Of a stretch of DNA of 30,174 bases, positions 22,847 through 29,960 are shown piece after piece. The stretch is taken from IMG/VR virus record IMGVR_UViG_3300042154_001170, positions 1-30,174 of that record. One strand, written 5' to 3'. Origin of the DNA: a virus. Position 1 is the stretch's first letter, and each line of letters begins with the position of its first letter. The notes beneath the pieces are model-generated. The model saw only the letters and a list, made by a program, of their open reading frames with translations. It was not told the origin of the DNA and searched no databases. The translations under genes and the position numbers were made by a program.

Positions 22847-23309
22847 CATTAAATCTGAATACCTGGCAATAGCTCACGGGCTAACAGAAGGAGAGTTAAC
22901 TCCGGAACTTGAACAGGCTTTGATCATAACACAGGAAAACTTACAGGAGAAGGCGATTAACTACGGCTATGTGATTAAAAACTTTGAAAGTGAAGTAGAT
23001 ATAATCGAAGAAGAAATAAAGCGTTTAAATGCGCTTAAAAAGGCTAGGATTAATGCAGTTGAAAAACTTAAGACTAACATATCGGATGCAATGCAATTGT
23101 TTGGAATCCTGGAGGTAAAAGCACCAACGTTTAAAATGAATTTTAGAACGTCTGAATCAGTTGAAATCTTTGAAGGATTGGATAATGAGTTTATCACAGA
23201 AAAAGTAAGTTACCAACCGGACAAGATCGCAATAAAAAACGCTATCAAAGAAGGAAGAACAGTTAACGGCGCGGCCTTAGTTACTAATTTTAATTTGCAA
23301 ATCAAATGA
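22833..23309 (+). CDS. Siphovirus Gp157-family protein
   Basis: This 158-aa protein matches the Gp157 family in layout: an N-terminal helix (LYNIKSEYLAIAHGL), a long coiled coil (about residues 45-90, EEEIKRLNALKKARINAVEKL), and a C-terminal strand-rich part (KAPTFKMNFRTSESVEI and VSYQPDKIAIKNAIKEG). The family is usually next to recombination or SSB genes in phages; its action is poorly known. Its neighbour here is the ERF gene, which fits. The stop overlaps the next ATG (ATGA). Confidence 0.85.
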   Translation: MNLYNIKSEYLAIAHGLTEGELTPELEQALIITQENLQEKAINYGYVIKNFESEVDIIEEEIKRLNALKKARINAVEKLKTNISDAMQLFGILEVKAPTFKMNFRTSESVEIFEGLDNEFITEKVSYQPDKIAIKNAIKEGRTVNGAALVTNFNLQIK

Positions 23310-23488
23310 TAATTGGCAATATTGTTTTTATTTATAAATATTGTTTTAAATGCAAAAAAAAAAGATTATTATGGGGTAAATCTGAAAAAAAATATGTCAT
23401 CAATATTACAAAAGGAACAAATTATTGCTGCTTAAAATGTGTTTATAAACAAAAACAAACCTATAAATTAAATGAATCCTCGCGATAA
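23306..23488 (+). CDS. Small zinc-ribbon-like protein
   Basis: This 60-aa, lysine-rich protein has two CxxC pairs, C13-C16 (CFKC) and C42-C45 (CLKC), 25 residues apart, the usual layout of a zinc ribbon. It probably binds one zinc and may contact nucleic acid. It is coupled to the preceding gene by ATGA and overlaps the following gene by 17 bases. Confidence 0.55.
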   Translation: MIIGNIVFIYKYCFKCKKKRLLWGKSEKKYVINITKGTNYCCLKCVYKQKQTYKLNESSR

Positions 23489-23669
23489 GGCCTTAGATAT
23501 AATACTCGATTTTAAGCAAGGTGAAACAAGTATATTAGAAGCCAAGAGAAACGCTCTTAAATGTATCGAAATCATGTTAGATCATAACCTGGTTATTAAA
23601 TCAGATTATGTAAAAGAAAAATACCTAACCTATTGGGCTGATGTAGTCCATCAAATTAATAAACTATGA
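23472..23669 (+). CDS. Small helical phage protein, family shared with the gene at 26145
   Basis: This 65-aa protein has the pattern M-N-P-R-D-K-A near the start, AKRNALKCIEIML in the middle, and YWADVVHQINKL at the end. Small proteins with this layout ('..DKA...AK..A...I......YW..V...I..L') are common in Bacteroidota phages with no known role. The gene at 26145 has the same beginning and ending. The stop overlaps the next ATG. Confidence 0.6.
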   Translation: MNPRDKALDIILDFKQGETSILEAKRNALKCIEIMLDHNLVIKSDYVKEKYLTYWADVVHQINKL

Positions 23670-23857
23670 GAACAATTAAAGAACTTACATACTATTACAT
23701 ATTCAGAATAATAGTTAAATTTGACAAGATTTTAGAACGATTCGCTAAGGAATCAAATCACCTGGGAAGTACGGGAATAAATTACACAATTTGCACTAAG
23801 GGAAATAAATTTCACAATTCCTGTAAATGCGGTTCAACAACTGGGAGGTGTTTATGA
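23666..23857 (+). CDS. Hypothetical Cys-rich protein (63 aa)
   Basis: This 63-aa protein has a hydrophobic aromatic N-terminus (LTYYYIFRIIVKFDKIL) that could be a short membrane or helical anchor, and a C-terminal part with cysteines at 43, 53, 55 and 62 (CTKGNKFHNSCKCG). The cysteine cluster may bind metal. It is coupled to both neighbours through ATGA. I do not recognise it. Confidence 0.45.
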   Translation: MRTIKELTYYYIFRIIVKFDKILERFAKESNHLGSTGINYTICTKGNKFHNSCKCGSTTGRCL

Positions 23858-24153
23858 ATCCGATTATAGAAGTCAATATCATGGTTGCTTTATTAAGAGC
23901 TGCAACTGAACAAACAAGAATGTTAAATGGTCATTTCAGACACGAGAAAAAGCATTCATTCAACAACATGCAAAGAGCCATGGAACACTGGCTGGCATTA
24001 ATGGAAATAAGGAATAAAAATAGTCCACAAGATGAAATATTCTTTGACAACCTAACAGACGCAATACACGAAGTTTGCGATTACTTAAGAGACGAAATGG
24101 ATAAAATAATTAAACAAAATGAAAAAGGACAAGATAGTACAACAAGTAATTAA
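23854..24153 (+). CDS. Hypothetical helical protein (99 aa)
   Basis: This gene has a good Shine-Dalgarno (GGGAGGTG, 23843-23850) four bases before the ATG at 23854, unusual in this window, so that start is chosen over an upstream one at 23827. The 99-aa product is mainly helical (IMVALLRAATEQTRML, then AMEHWLALMEI, then DEIFFDNLTDAIHEVCDYL) with a basic middle. Function unknown. Confidence 0.6.
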   Translation: MNPIIEVNIMVALLRAATEQTRMLNGHFRHEKKHSFNNMQRAMEHWLALMEIRNKNSPQDEIFFDNLTDAIHEVCDYLRDEMDKIIKQNEKGQDSTTSN

Positions 24154-24322
24154 GAAATTCGAGCAACGCTCTGAAATAGGGATCAGAAAGTATGGCACGA
24201 CATTAGAAGAGAATAATAATGATGACTTTATCAATCATTTACAAGAGGAGTTAATGGACGCTATACTTTATTTAGAAAAAATTAAATCAATTAAACAAAG
24301 GACTCAATATTATGGATGCTGA
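24119..24322 (+). CDS. Small conserved phage protein (RSxxGxxKYGTTL pattern)
   Basis: This 67-aa protein carries RSEIGIRKYGTTLEEN and NHLQEELMDAILYLEKI. I know this pair of segments from many phage proteins of unknown function; the Glu/Asp-rich second helix resembles the first half of MazG-type pyrophosphohydrolases. It overlaps the previous gene by 35 bases and the next by 11. A MazG-like gene lies 204 bases further on. Confidence 0.6.
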   Translation: MKKDKIVQQVIKKFEQRSEIGIRKYGTTLEENNNDDFINHLQEELMDAILYLEKIKSIKQRTQYYGC

Positions 24323-24536
24323 AAAAAAAGAAAGAAATATAATTAGTCAATTTTTTGCGATACAAGAAATGGCTAACTTATCAGATGAAGTTTTAAAACT
24401 TATGAAAGCTATAAATGATTTAAATAATAATGATGAATTTAATTCAGTAAAAAATATTAAATTTAGTTTATATAAATTATGTAAACATATAGACATTAAT
24501 TTTAACAATATAAATATAAAAGATCATGACTATTAA
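24312..24536 (+). CDS. Hypothetical AT-rich protein (74 aa)
   Basis: This 74-aa acidic, helical protein (NIISQFFAIQEMANLSDEVLKLM) has a C-terminal Asn/Asp/Ile stretch. It is very AT-rich. It overlaps the genes on both sides by 11 bases. I do not recognise it. Confidence 0.5.
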   Translation: MDAEKKERNIISQFFAIQEMANLSDEVLKLMKAINDLNNNDEFNSVKNIKFSLYKLCKHIDINFNNINIKDHDY

Positions 24537-24816
24537 CGAAAAGGTTTTAGAATGGGCAAAAGAACGCGGAATATTAATCACTGACAACGCCACAAAACAG
24601 ATGCTAAAGCTAACAGAGGAAGTTGGAGAGCTTGCCGGAGCAATTGCAAAGAATAATAAAACAGATCAAATAGACGCAATAGGCGACATTCAAGTGGTTT
24701 TAATCATACTTTCTAAACAACTTGGTATTGACTATGGAAACGCTTTAGCTAGTGCTTACGATCAAATTAAATTTAGAACAGGAAAAACAATTAACGGAGT
24801 ATTTATTAAAGACTAA
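24526..24816 (+). CDS. MazG-like nucleotide pyrophosphohydrolase
   Basis: This 96-aa protein has the metal-binding pattern of MazG-like enzymes: EEVGE (31-35) in the first helix and DAIGD (50-54) in the next. These enzymes split nucleoside triphosphates to monophosphates, which may clean nucleotide pools or lower alarmone-like signals during infection. The single-domain size fits phage versions. The rest (VVLIILSKQLGIDYGNAL) forms the helical bundle. Confidence 0.8.
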   Translation: MTINEKVLEWAKERGILITDNATKQMLKLTEEVGELAGAIAKNNKTDQIDAIGDIQVVLIILSKQLGIDYGNALASAYDQIKFRTGKTINGVFIKD

Positions 24817-24828
24817 CAAACTAAAACT

Positions 24829-25089
24829 ATGGAAACTAAACAAAACACAGGAGCTATCTTTAAAAACAACAACAAGACTAAAGATACACAACCGGATTAC
24901 AGAGGTAAGGTAAATGTAGAAGGCAAAGAGCTTGAAATTTCACTTTGGCTTAAAGAATCTAAACAAGGAGTAAAATACTTTAGTGCATCATTCCAGGAGC
25001 CTTATGTTAAGCCAGTTGCTTCGATAAGCGAAACAATGAGCAACAATATAGCTGCTTCAGTTGGTTTTCCTGATGATTTACCTTTCTAG
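24829..25089 (+). CDS. Small SSB-like/DUF736-like protein
   Basis: This 86-aa protein begins with NTGAIFKNNNKTKDTQPDYRGK and continues with a strand pair (VEGKELEISLWLKES, YFSASFQEPY). It ends in an acidic aromatic tip, DDLPF, that resembles the protein-binding tail of single-strand DNA-binding proteins. It is probably a small single-strand DNA-binding or related protein; the strand layout also resembles DUF736. It lies between the MazG-like gene and a nuclease gene, which fits a replication/recombination role. Confidence 0.65.
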   Translation: METKQNTGAIFKNNNKTKDTQPDYRGKVNVEGKELEISLWLKESKQGVKYFSASFQEPYVKPVASISETMSNNIAASVGFPDDLPF

Positions 25090-25090
25090 T

Positions 25091-25546
25091 ATGAAGGCAT
25101 TGCAGATACTTAATGAAATGGCATTCGAGAGATTGTGTGCCATTTCAACAATGCCAAGACATACAATCCCAAAGCCTAAATTTAGCGATAGTTCAGCAAA
25201 CAATTTGACTAAAGCTATTATAAAATATATCGAATTAATGGGTTACCAAGCCGAAAGAATAAGTAATACAGGCCGGTATGTAGACAACACAAAAAAATTC
25301 AAGAATATCCAAGGGCAACAAATACAAGTCGGATCCGGTCAATACATACCAGGGACGGGAACAAATGGCACTGCCGACATTAGCGCGACAATCAAAGGAA
25401 AGTCAGTTAAGATAGAAGTAAAATTCGGTAAGGATAGGCAAAGCGAAGCACAAAAAGACTATCAATTAACTATTGAAAGATCAGGCGGTATTTATTACAT
25501 AGCTAAGGATTTTGAAACATTTTATAACTTTTTCCAAACATTATGA
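25091..25546 (+). CDS. VRR-NUC-like nuclease
   Basis: Started at the ATG at 25091, just after the upstream stop, this is a 151-aa protein of the PD-(D/E)xK type. It has an N-terminal helix with KAIIKYIELMGYQAERIS (41-58), then GTADI (D96), IEVKFG (E109, K111) and a following Gln-containing helix (DRQSEAQKDYQL). That is the order of VRR-NUC nucleases, which act on branched or flap DNA. A resolvase or repair role during replication is likely. The frame extends upstream to 25061, but that part overlaps the SSB-like gene. The stop overlaps the methyltransferase start (ATGA). Confidence 0.78.
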   Translation: MKALQILNEMAFERLCAISTMPRHTIPKPKFSDSSANNLTKAIIKYIELMGYQAERISNTGRYVDNTKKFKNIQGQQIQVGSGQYIPGTGTNGTADISATIKGKSVKIEVKFGKDRQSEAQKDYQLTIERSGGIYYIAKDFETFYNFFQTL

Positions 25547-26148
25547 CAATAACAAACGAGGATAATATGGAGTTAATGGCTAGATATCCTGATAAATATT
25601 TTGAGCTTGCTATTGTGGATCCGCCGTATGGGATAAATATAACTAATGAATGTATGGGAGGAAGAAAAAATATTAAACCAAATAAAAATAAAAATTGGGA
25701 TAATGAAATACCAAATAAACAATACTTTGAAGAATTATTTAGAATTTCAAAAAATCAAATAATTTGGGGAGGTAATTATTTTAATCTTCCTATTAGTAGA
25801 TATTTTATTATTTGGGATAAAGGTGAAACAATGTATGGGAGAGATTTTGCTGAGTGTGAATATGCTTGGGTATATAAAGGCGGTACAAGAATATATAAAA
25901 AATCACCTAATCAACCTGAACGTATTCACCCAACACAAAAGCCAGTCGCTCTTTACAAATGGATTCTTGATAAATACGCCAAGCCTGGAGATAAAATACT
26001 TGATACACATTTAGGTTCAGGTTCAATTGCCATAGCTTGCCATGATTATGGATTTGATTTAACAGCGTGCGAACTTGACAAAGAATACTTTGATAAAGCA
26101 ATGCAGAGAATAAATAATCATACTAACCAATTAAATCTATTCAAATGA
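25543..26148 (+). CDS. DNA methyltransferase 1 (N6-adenine or N4-cytosine, beta class)
   Basis: This 201-aa enzyme has the motif order of a beta-class amino-methyltransferase: catalytic DPPY (26-29) first, a short variable region, HPTQKP (129-134), then the SAM-binding motif LDTHLGSGS (153-161). It transfers a methyl group from S-adenosylmethionine to adenine N6 or cytosine N4. The small recognition region suggests a short target. No restriction enzyme lies next to it, so it is an orphan. Likely roles are protection against host restriction or marking of the phage's own sites. It overlaps genes on both sides by 4 bases. Confidence 0.9.
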   Translation: MTITNEDNMELMARYPDKYFELAIVDPPYGINITNECMGGRKNIKPNKNKNWDNEIPNKQYFEELFRISKNQIIWGGNYFNLPISRYFIIWDKGETMYGRDFAECEYAWVYKGGTRIYKKSPNQPERIHPTQKPVALYKWILDKYAKPGDKILDTHLGSGSIAIACHDYGFDLTACELDKEYFDKAMQRINNHTNQLNLFK

Positions 26149-26369
26149 GACCTGAAGACAAAGCAAAACAACTACATGACAATGCCTATAAGATACTTTA
26201 TTTAGAGGGCAATTCACCACTAGTTAACAACCTTTCAAAGAATGTAGCTAGAGTAACTATTAACGAATTTATTAAATATCACGAGCGAGAATGGGAGGGT
26301 AATTATGGCAGATGCCCAGGACTTATCTATTGGGAAGAAGTTTTATATCACCTTGAAAATTTAGAGTAA
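26145..26369 (+). CDS. Small helical phage protein, same pattern as the gene at 23472
   Basis: This 74-aa protein starts MRPEDKAKQLHDNAY and ends YWEEVLYHLENLE, with a central VARVTINEFIKYHE. The start and end match the pattern of the 65-aa protein at 23472, so they are probably distant paralogs. The function is unknown. It is the last gene before the long gene-free region. Confidence 0.6.
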   Translation: MRPEDKAKQLHDNAYKILYLEGNSPLVNNLSKNVARVTINEFIKYHEREWEGNYGRCPGLIYWEEVLYHLENLE

Positions 26370-26384
26370 AAATTACCGTCACGC

Positions 26385-26528
26385 GTAACTTGTTGATAAT
26401 CAGCTCCGCGACGCAAAACGCAAATCCTTATTAGACGTTTTAAACAGAGTTGAAAATTTACAGGGGGTACCCGTTTTTTTTGAATATTTTCCGTCATATC
26501 GTCGCGGAGCTGATAATCAAGAAGTTAC
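26385..26528. repeat. 29-bp inverted repeat with 86-bp spacer
   Basis: The left arm (26385-26413) and the right arm (26500-26528) are inverted copies with two mismatches. Each arm contains ATCAGCTCCGCGACG or its complement. The arms end at a CGTCGCG/CGCGACG core on the spacer side, the same core as the tandem repeats downstream. The spacer is AT-rich and contains the palindrome GGGTACCC (26465-26472) followed by T8. The arms could form a cruciform or bind two copies of a protein. Confidence 0.9.
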
Positions 26529-26550
26529 AAGACACGATAAATTAAATTAT

Positions 26551-26610
26551 CGTCGCGCTTAGTTGTTTTCCGTCGCGCTTTTAAATTTTCCGTCGCGTTT
26601 TAAACTATTT
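26551..26610 (+). repeat. Three 20-bp iteron-like tandem repeats
   Basis: CGTCGCG starts at exactly 26551, 26571 and 26591. The first two units share CGTCGCGCTT and end in GTTTTC or ATTTTC; the third reads CGTCGCGTTTTAAA. The 20-bp period is close to two turns of the helix, so bound proteins would lie on one face. The -33 box of the promoter for the structured RNA starts 12 bases downstream. Confidence 0.85.
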
Positions 26611-26621
26611 TTTTAAATAGT

Positions 26622-26653
26622 ATTGTTATTTTAAATTATTATTTATATATTTG
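26622..26653 (+). promoter_or_regulatory. Promoter for the structured RNA
   Basis: ATTG (26622-26625), 20 bases, then TATATTTG (26646-26653) fits the Bacteroidota consensus with one mismatch in the -33 box. Transcription would start near 26657-26661, just at the first hairpin of the RNA. The iteron-like repeats and a 7-bp inverted repeat lie directly upstream. Confidence 0.75.
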
Positions 26654-26659
26654 CATTAC

Positions 26660-26751
26660 AGTTACGCTCTCACAATATAGTAACTAAAGGTATTAGCCTT
26701 ATTAAATGCGTGTAGATGTGAGAGCCTACACAAGTTTAGTAAGGCTTTTTT
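26660..26751 (+). ncRNA. Structured RNA with loop-loop complementarity and terminator hairpin
   Basis: Hairpin 1 is AGTTAC/GTAACT (26660-26665 with 26680-26685) with a 14-nt loop. Hairpin 2 has a 12-bp outer stem (26695-26706 with 26735-26746, one G-U), a 3x3 internal loop, a 6-bp inner stem GTGTAG/CTACAC (26710-26715 with 26726-26731) and a 10-nt loop. Six T follow (26746-26751), so hairpin 2 is an intrinsic terminator. Loop 1 (GCTCTCACA, 26666-26674) is exactly complementary to loop 2 (TGTGAGAGC, 26717-26725) over 9 nt. A promoter starts it. It could be a stand-alone small RNA or an attenuator for the methyltransferase at 26768. No named family is recognised. Confidence 0.7.
26695..26751 (+). 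terminator. Intrinsic terminator of the structured RNA
   Basis: AGCCTTATTAAA (26695-26706) pairs with TTTAGTAAGGCT (26735-26746) and six T follow. It ends 16 bases before the ATG of the second methyltransferase gene, so any transcript from the promoter at 26622 must pass it to reach that gene and the primase-helicase. Confidence 0.85.
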
Positions 26752-26767
26752 ATTTAATTTTATTATT

Positions 26768-27565
26768 ATGCTTATTAGAGATCATTTCCAAAATTTTAAA
26801 AGTTATAATTTGCCAAAGGCACAATTAATAATTGCAGATATTCCATATAATTTAGGAGTTAATGCTTATGCTTCAAATCCGGCCTGGTATGAAGATGGTG
26901 ATAATAAAAATGGAGAAAGTAAATTGGCTGGTAAATCTTTTTTTGATACTGATAATGATTTTAGACCGGCTGAATTTATGCATTTTTGCTCCACTATGTT
27001 AAAAAAAGAACCAAAAGAAAAAGGGCAATCACCTTGCATGATTATATTTTGCGCATTTGATCAACAAATGTATTTAATTGATTTAGCTAAAAAACACGGA
27101 TTAAATAATTATATTAATTTAGTATTTAGAAAAAACTTTTCTGCACAAGTTTTAAAAGCTAATATGAAAGTAGTAGGTAATTGCGAATATGGATTATTAT
27201 TATATAGAGAAAAACTTCCAAAATTTAATAATAAAGGAAAAATGATTTTTAATTGTTTTGATTGGCCAAGAGATAATGAAAGCGAAAAAATACATCCAAC
27301 GCAAAAACCAGTGAAATTATTAGAAAAATTAATAGAATTATTTACAGATAAAGGAGATGTTGTTATTGATCCATGTGCTGGGTCTGGAAGTAGTTTAATA
27401 GCTGCTGATAATTTAGAAAGAAAATCACATGGTTTTGAAATAAAAAAAGATTTTTATTTATTAGCTTCAAAATGGATTGAAGAAAACAAAAAACAAATTG
27501 ATGAAATCAAGGAATTAGGATATGCAAAAACAAAATTAAATATTATAAATCCTACCTTATTTTAA
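26768..27565 (+). CDS. DNA methyltransferase 2 (beta class, DIPY variant)
   Basis: This 265-aa enzyme has the same motif order as the first methyltransferase: a catalytic-type motif ADIPY (23-27, DIPY in place of DPPY), IHPTQKP (175-181), and SAM-binding VIDPCAGSGSSL (199-210). Its recognition region is longer and unlike that of the first, so the target is probably different. The gene is more AT-rich than its neighbours, which may indicate transfer. It lies just after the terminator of the structured RNA and 7 bases before the primase-helicase gene. Whether the Ile in DIPY changes activity is unknown. Confidence 0.85.
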   Translation: MLIRDHFQNFKSYNLPKAQLIIADIPYNLGVNAYASNPAWYEDGDNKNGESKLAGKSFFDTDNDFRPAEFMHFCSTMLKKEPKEKGQSPCMIIFCAFDQQMYLIDLAKKHGLNNYINLVFRKNFSAQVLKANMKVVGNCEYGLLLYREKLPKFNNKGKMIFNCFDWPRDNESEKIHPTQKPVKLLEKLIELFTDKGDVVIDPCAGSGSSLIAADNLERKSHGFEIKKDFYLLASKWIEENKKQIDEIKELGYAKTKLNIINPTLF

Positions 27566-27572
27566 TTTATAT

Positions 27573-29960
27573 ATGACTAACTTCAATCCCATTATTTCCA
27601 TATTTAAAAACTTATATGGATCTAAAGAAACTCCCTATAATCTTAAACTATTAGAAGTTTATAACCGTATTAAAAATGGTTATCCTGATCTTATATCTAA
27701 GATTAATATAATTAGACAATCAACAGATAAAAATCAAATAAAGAAAACTAAAGAATCTTTATTGGGTATTATGTTTAATGGAACATTCCAGGAACGAAAC
27801 GATAATGGACTTATAGAACATTCCGGACTTTGTATATTGGATTTTGACAAGTACCCTAGTATTGAAATAATGAATCAGGAACGATCAAAATTGATTTCTG
27901 ATAAGTATATACTAATGGTGTTTACTTCTCCTTCAGGAGAGGGTTTAAAAGCCCTAATTAAGATTCCTAAATCTGATAAGCTCGAACACAAACGCAGATT
28001 CAATGCCTTTAAGAATTATATTAAATCAGATTACTTTGATGATAAAAATATTAATATAAGCCGGGTTTGTTTTGAGTCTTATGATCCTAATATCTATTTA
28101 AATTTAAATTCTGAACTATTCCAGGATATTGAAGAGGATAAAGGATTTAATTATATTGATAAAGTCCCAACATGCATTCTTTATGATGAGCAAAGAAAGA
28201 TTGATCTAATAATGAAATTCAATTGGCAAAAGGATTTTATAGAAGGTGAGCGTAATCATTATATATTTAATATTGCTGGTGCATTCTGCGAATATGGAAT
28301 AAATCAAACAAGCGCAGAAGGTTACATTTTAAATAATATTGTTATAGGTGATTTTAGCGAAAATGAAGCAAAAATAGCTATAAGATCAGCTTATCGTAAA
28401 CGTCAATTTGATTCTAAATACTTTGAAGATTATTCAGCAGTTAATAATATTAAAAACAAAATTAAGGCCGGAATACCTAAAGAAATAATTAAGAAGGAAC
28501 TTAATGTTAATGATGAGGTTATAGATGAAATCAAAAGCCAACTTATTGAGGCAGATGACACATTTTGGGAAATTAAAACAGATAAGAACGGAAACGAAAA
28601 AATACAAATAGAGCCTTTTAAATATGCTTCTTTTTTAACAAAGAACGGATTCAATAAATATTATCCTGAAACTTCAGAAAGTCCGACATTTGTAAGGGTT
28701 AGAGAAAACAAAGTAAATATTTCAAGCAGCACTCAGATAAAGGATTTTGTACTTGATTTCTTATTTAGCAAAGGTTTAATTAACGTTTGGAATTATTGCA
28801 GTAAAAGCCCTTATCTATTCCAGGAATCACATTTAAACATGATTGATTCTATTTATATTAAGATGCTTTCAGATACTAAAGAAACTAGTTTTATTCCTTA
28901 TAAAAATGGTGTTGCTAAGATAACAGCTGATAATATTGAATTATTAAACTACATTGATGTTGACGGTTATATTTGGGAGAATCAAATAATAAATAGGGAT
29001 TTTATTATTGATAAAAATAACACCAACGACTTTAAAGACTTTATAAGCAAAGTAAGTAATAATGATGCTCAAAGAATTGAATCTTTAGAATCTACTTTAG
29101 GTTATTGCCTTCATACCTTTAAAGACAAAACAGACCAAAAATCTATTATTTTTAATGATCAAGAAATTGACGATAACCCTAATGGAGGTTCCGGAAAGTC
29201 TTTAGTATTAAATGCACTAAACTACATACGAAAGTGCGTTAAAATAGACGGTAAGGCATTCGATCCTAAAAAATCAGACTTTGTTTATCAAAGGGTAAAC
29301 CTTGATACTCAAATATTAGCCTTTGACGATGTGAAAAAGAATTTTAACTTTGAGCAGTTGTTTTCTTTAATTACCGAGGGTATAACAGTTAACAGAAAAA
29401 ACAAAGATGAAATATTTATCCCGTTCGAACGTTCACCAAAAATTATAATTACAACTAATTACGTTATTAATGGAGTTGGAAGCTCCCACGAACGCAGAAG
29501 GCATGAAATAGAATTCTTCCAATATTTTAACCAAAAGAAAAGTCCTTTAAATGAATACGGTCGTTTGTTATTTGATCAATGGGATTTTAAGGACTGGAAT
29601 AAATTTGACAATTATATGATTAATAACCTTCAGAAATTCCTTAAGAATGGACTTAACAAAACTATTAGCATTAACGCAGATGTTAAAAGATTGATCCAGG
29701 CAACTACTAAAGATTTCTTTGATTGGGCAGAAGATGGAAACCTACAATTAAATACAAGGCTTTATAATAACGATCTTTTTAACTCTTTTTTAAATGAATA
29801 TAAAAACTATAAAGAACTTAATATCAAATCTTTATTAAAATGGGTAAAAGAATATGCAGACTTTAAAGGTTATGAGTTTACAAAGATTAACGATCACAAA
29901 GGAAGAGGAGTTATTTTAGCAACAGAAAAACAATTAGTAGACAATGAATGTCCATTTTAA
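27573..29960 (+). CDS. Primase-helicase (VirE N-terminal/BT4734-like primase part plus SF3-type helicase)
   Basis: This 795-aa protein probably primes and unwinds phage DNA at the fork. Residues about 60-185 resemble the BT4734/VirE N-terminal domain found in primases of Bacteroidota elements: HSGLCILDFD (83-92), FTSPSGEGLKALIKI (117-131), RVCFESYDPNIYLN (164-177). A linking helical region follows. The C-terminal part is a viral SF3/D5-like ATPase: Walker A GGSGKS (about 537-542), Walker B ILAFDD (about 580-585), and SSHERRRHE (about 636-644) as likely arginine finger. The order fits a self-sufficient replicative enzyme. It lies downstream of the candidate origin, and the next gene overlaps by 17 bases. 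Confidence 0.85.
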   Translation: MTNFNPIISIFKNLYGSKETPYNLKLLEVYNRIKNGYPDLISKINIIRQSTDKNQIKKTKESLLGIMFNGTFQERNDNGLIEHSGLCILDFDKYPSIEIMNQERSKLISDKYILMVFTSPSGEGLKALIKIPKSDKLEHKRRFNAFKNYIKSDYFDDKNINISRVCFESYDPNIYLNLNSELFQDIEEDKGFNYIDKVPTCILYDEQRKIDLIMKFNWQKDFIEGERNHYIFNIAGAFCEYGINQTSAEGYILNNIVIGDFSENEAKIAIRSAYRKRQFDSKYFEDYSAVNNIKNKIKAGIPKEIIKKELNVNDEVIDEIKSQLIEADDTFWEIKTDKNGNEKIQIEPFKYASFLTKNGFNKYYPETSESPTFVRVRENKVNISSSTQIKDFVLDFLFSKGLINVWNYCSKSPYLFQESHLNMIDSIYIKMLSDTKETSFIPYKNGVAKITADNIELLNYIDVDGYIWENQIINRDFIIDKNNTNDFKDFISKVSNNDAQRIESLESTLGYCLHTFKDKTDQKSIIFNDQEIDDNPNGGSGKSLVLNALNYIRKCVKIDGKAFDPKKSDFVYQRVNLDTQILAFDDVKKNFNFEQLFSLITEGITVNRKNKDEIFIPFERSPKIIITTNYVINGVGSSHERRRHEIEFFQYFNQKKSPLNEYGRLLFDQWDFKDWNKFDNYMINNLQKFLKNGLNKTISINADVKRLIQATTKDFFDWAEDGNLQLNTRLYNNDLFNSFLNEYKNYKELNIKSLLKWVKEYADFKGYEFTKINDHKGRGVILATEKQLVDNECPF

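Larger units (their letters stand above)
26370..26659. other. Candidate replication origin / control region
   Basis: This stretch has no convincing gene. It contains a 29-bp inverted repeat, three 20-bp tandem repeats with the core CGTCGCG, two 7-bp inverted repeats (26534-26553 and 26604-26621) and, at its end, a promoter. The CG-rich core is striking in AT-rich DNA. It sits between two methyltransferase genes and 1.2 kb upstream of the primase-helicase gene, so an origin or an operator region is likely. No origin has been tested; this is inference. Confidence 0.5.

Noticed and set aside
26461-26480. GGGTACCC followed by T8 as a possible terminator inside the inverted repeat
   Set aside because: The palindrome leaves a loop of only two bases, so it cannot form a normal terminator hairpin.
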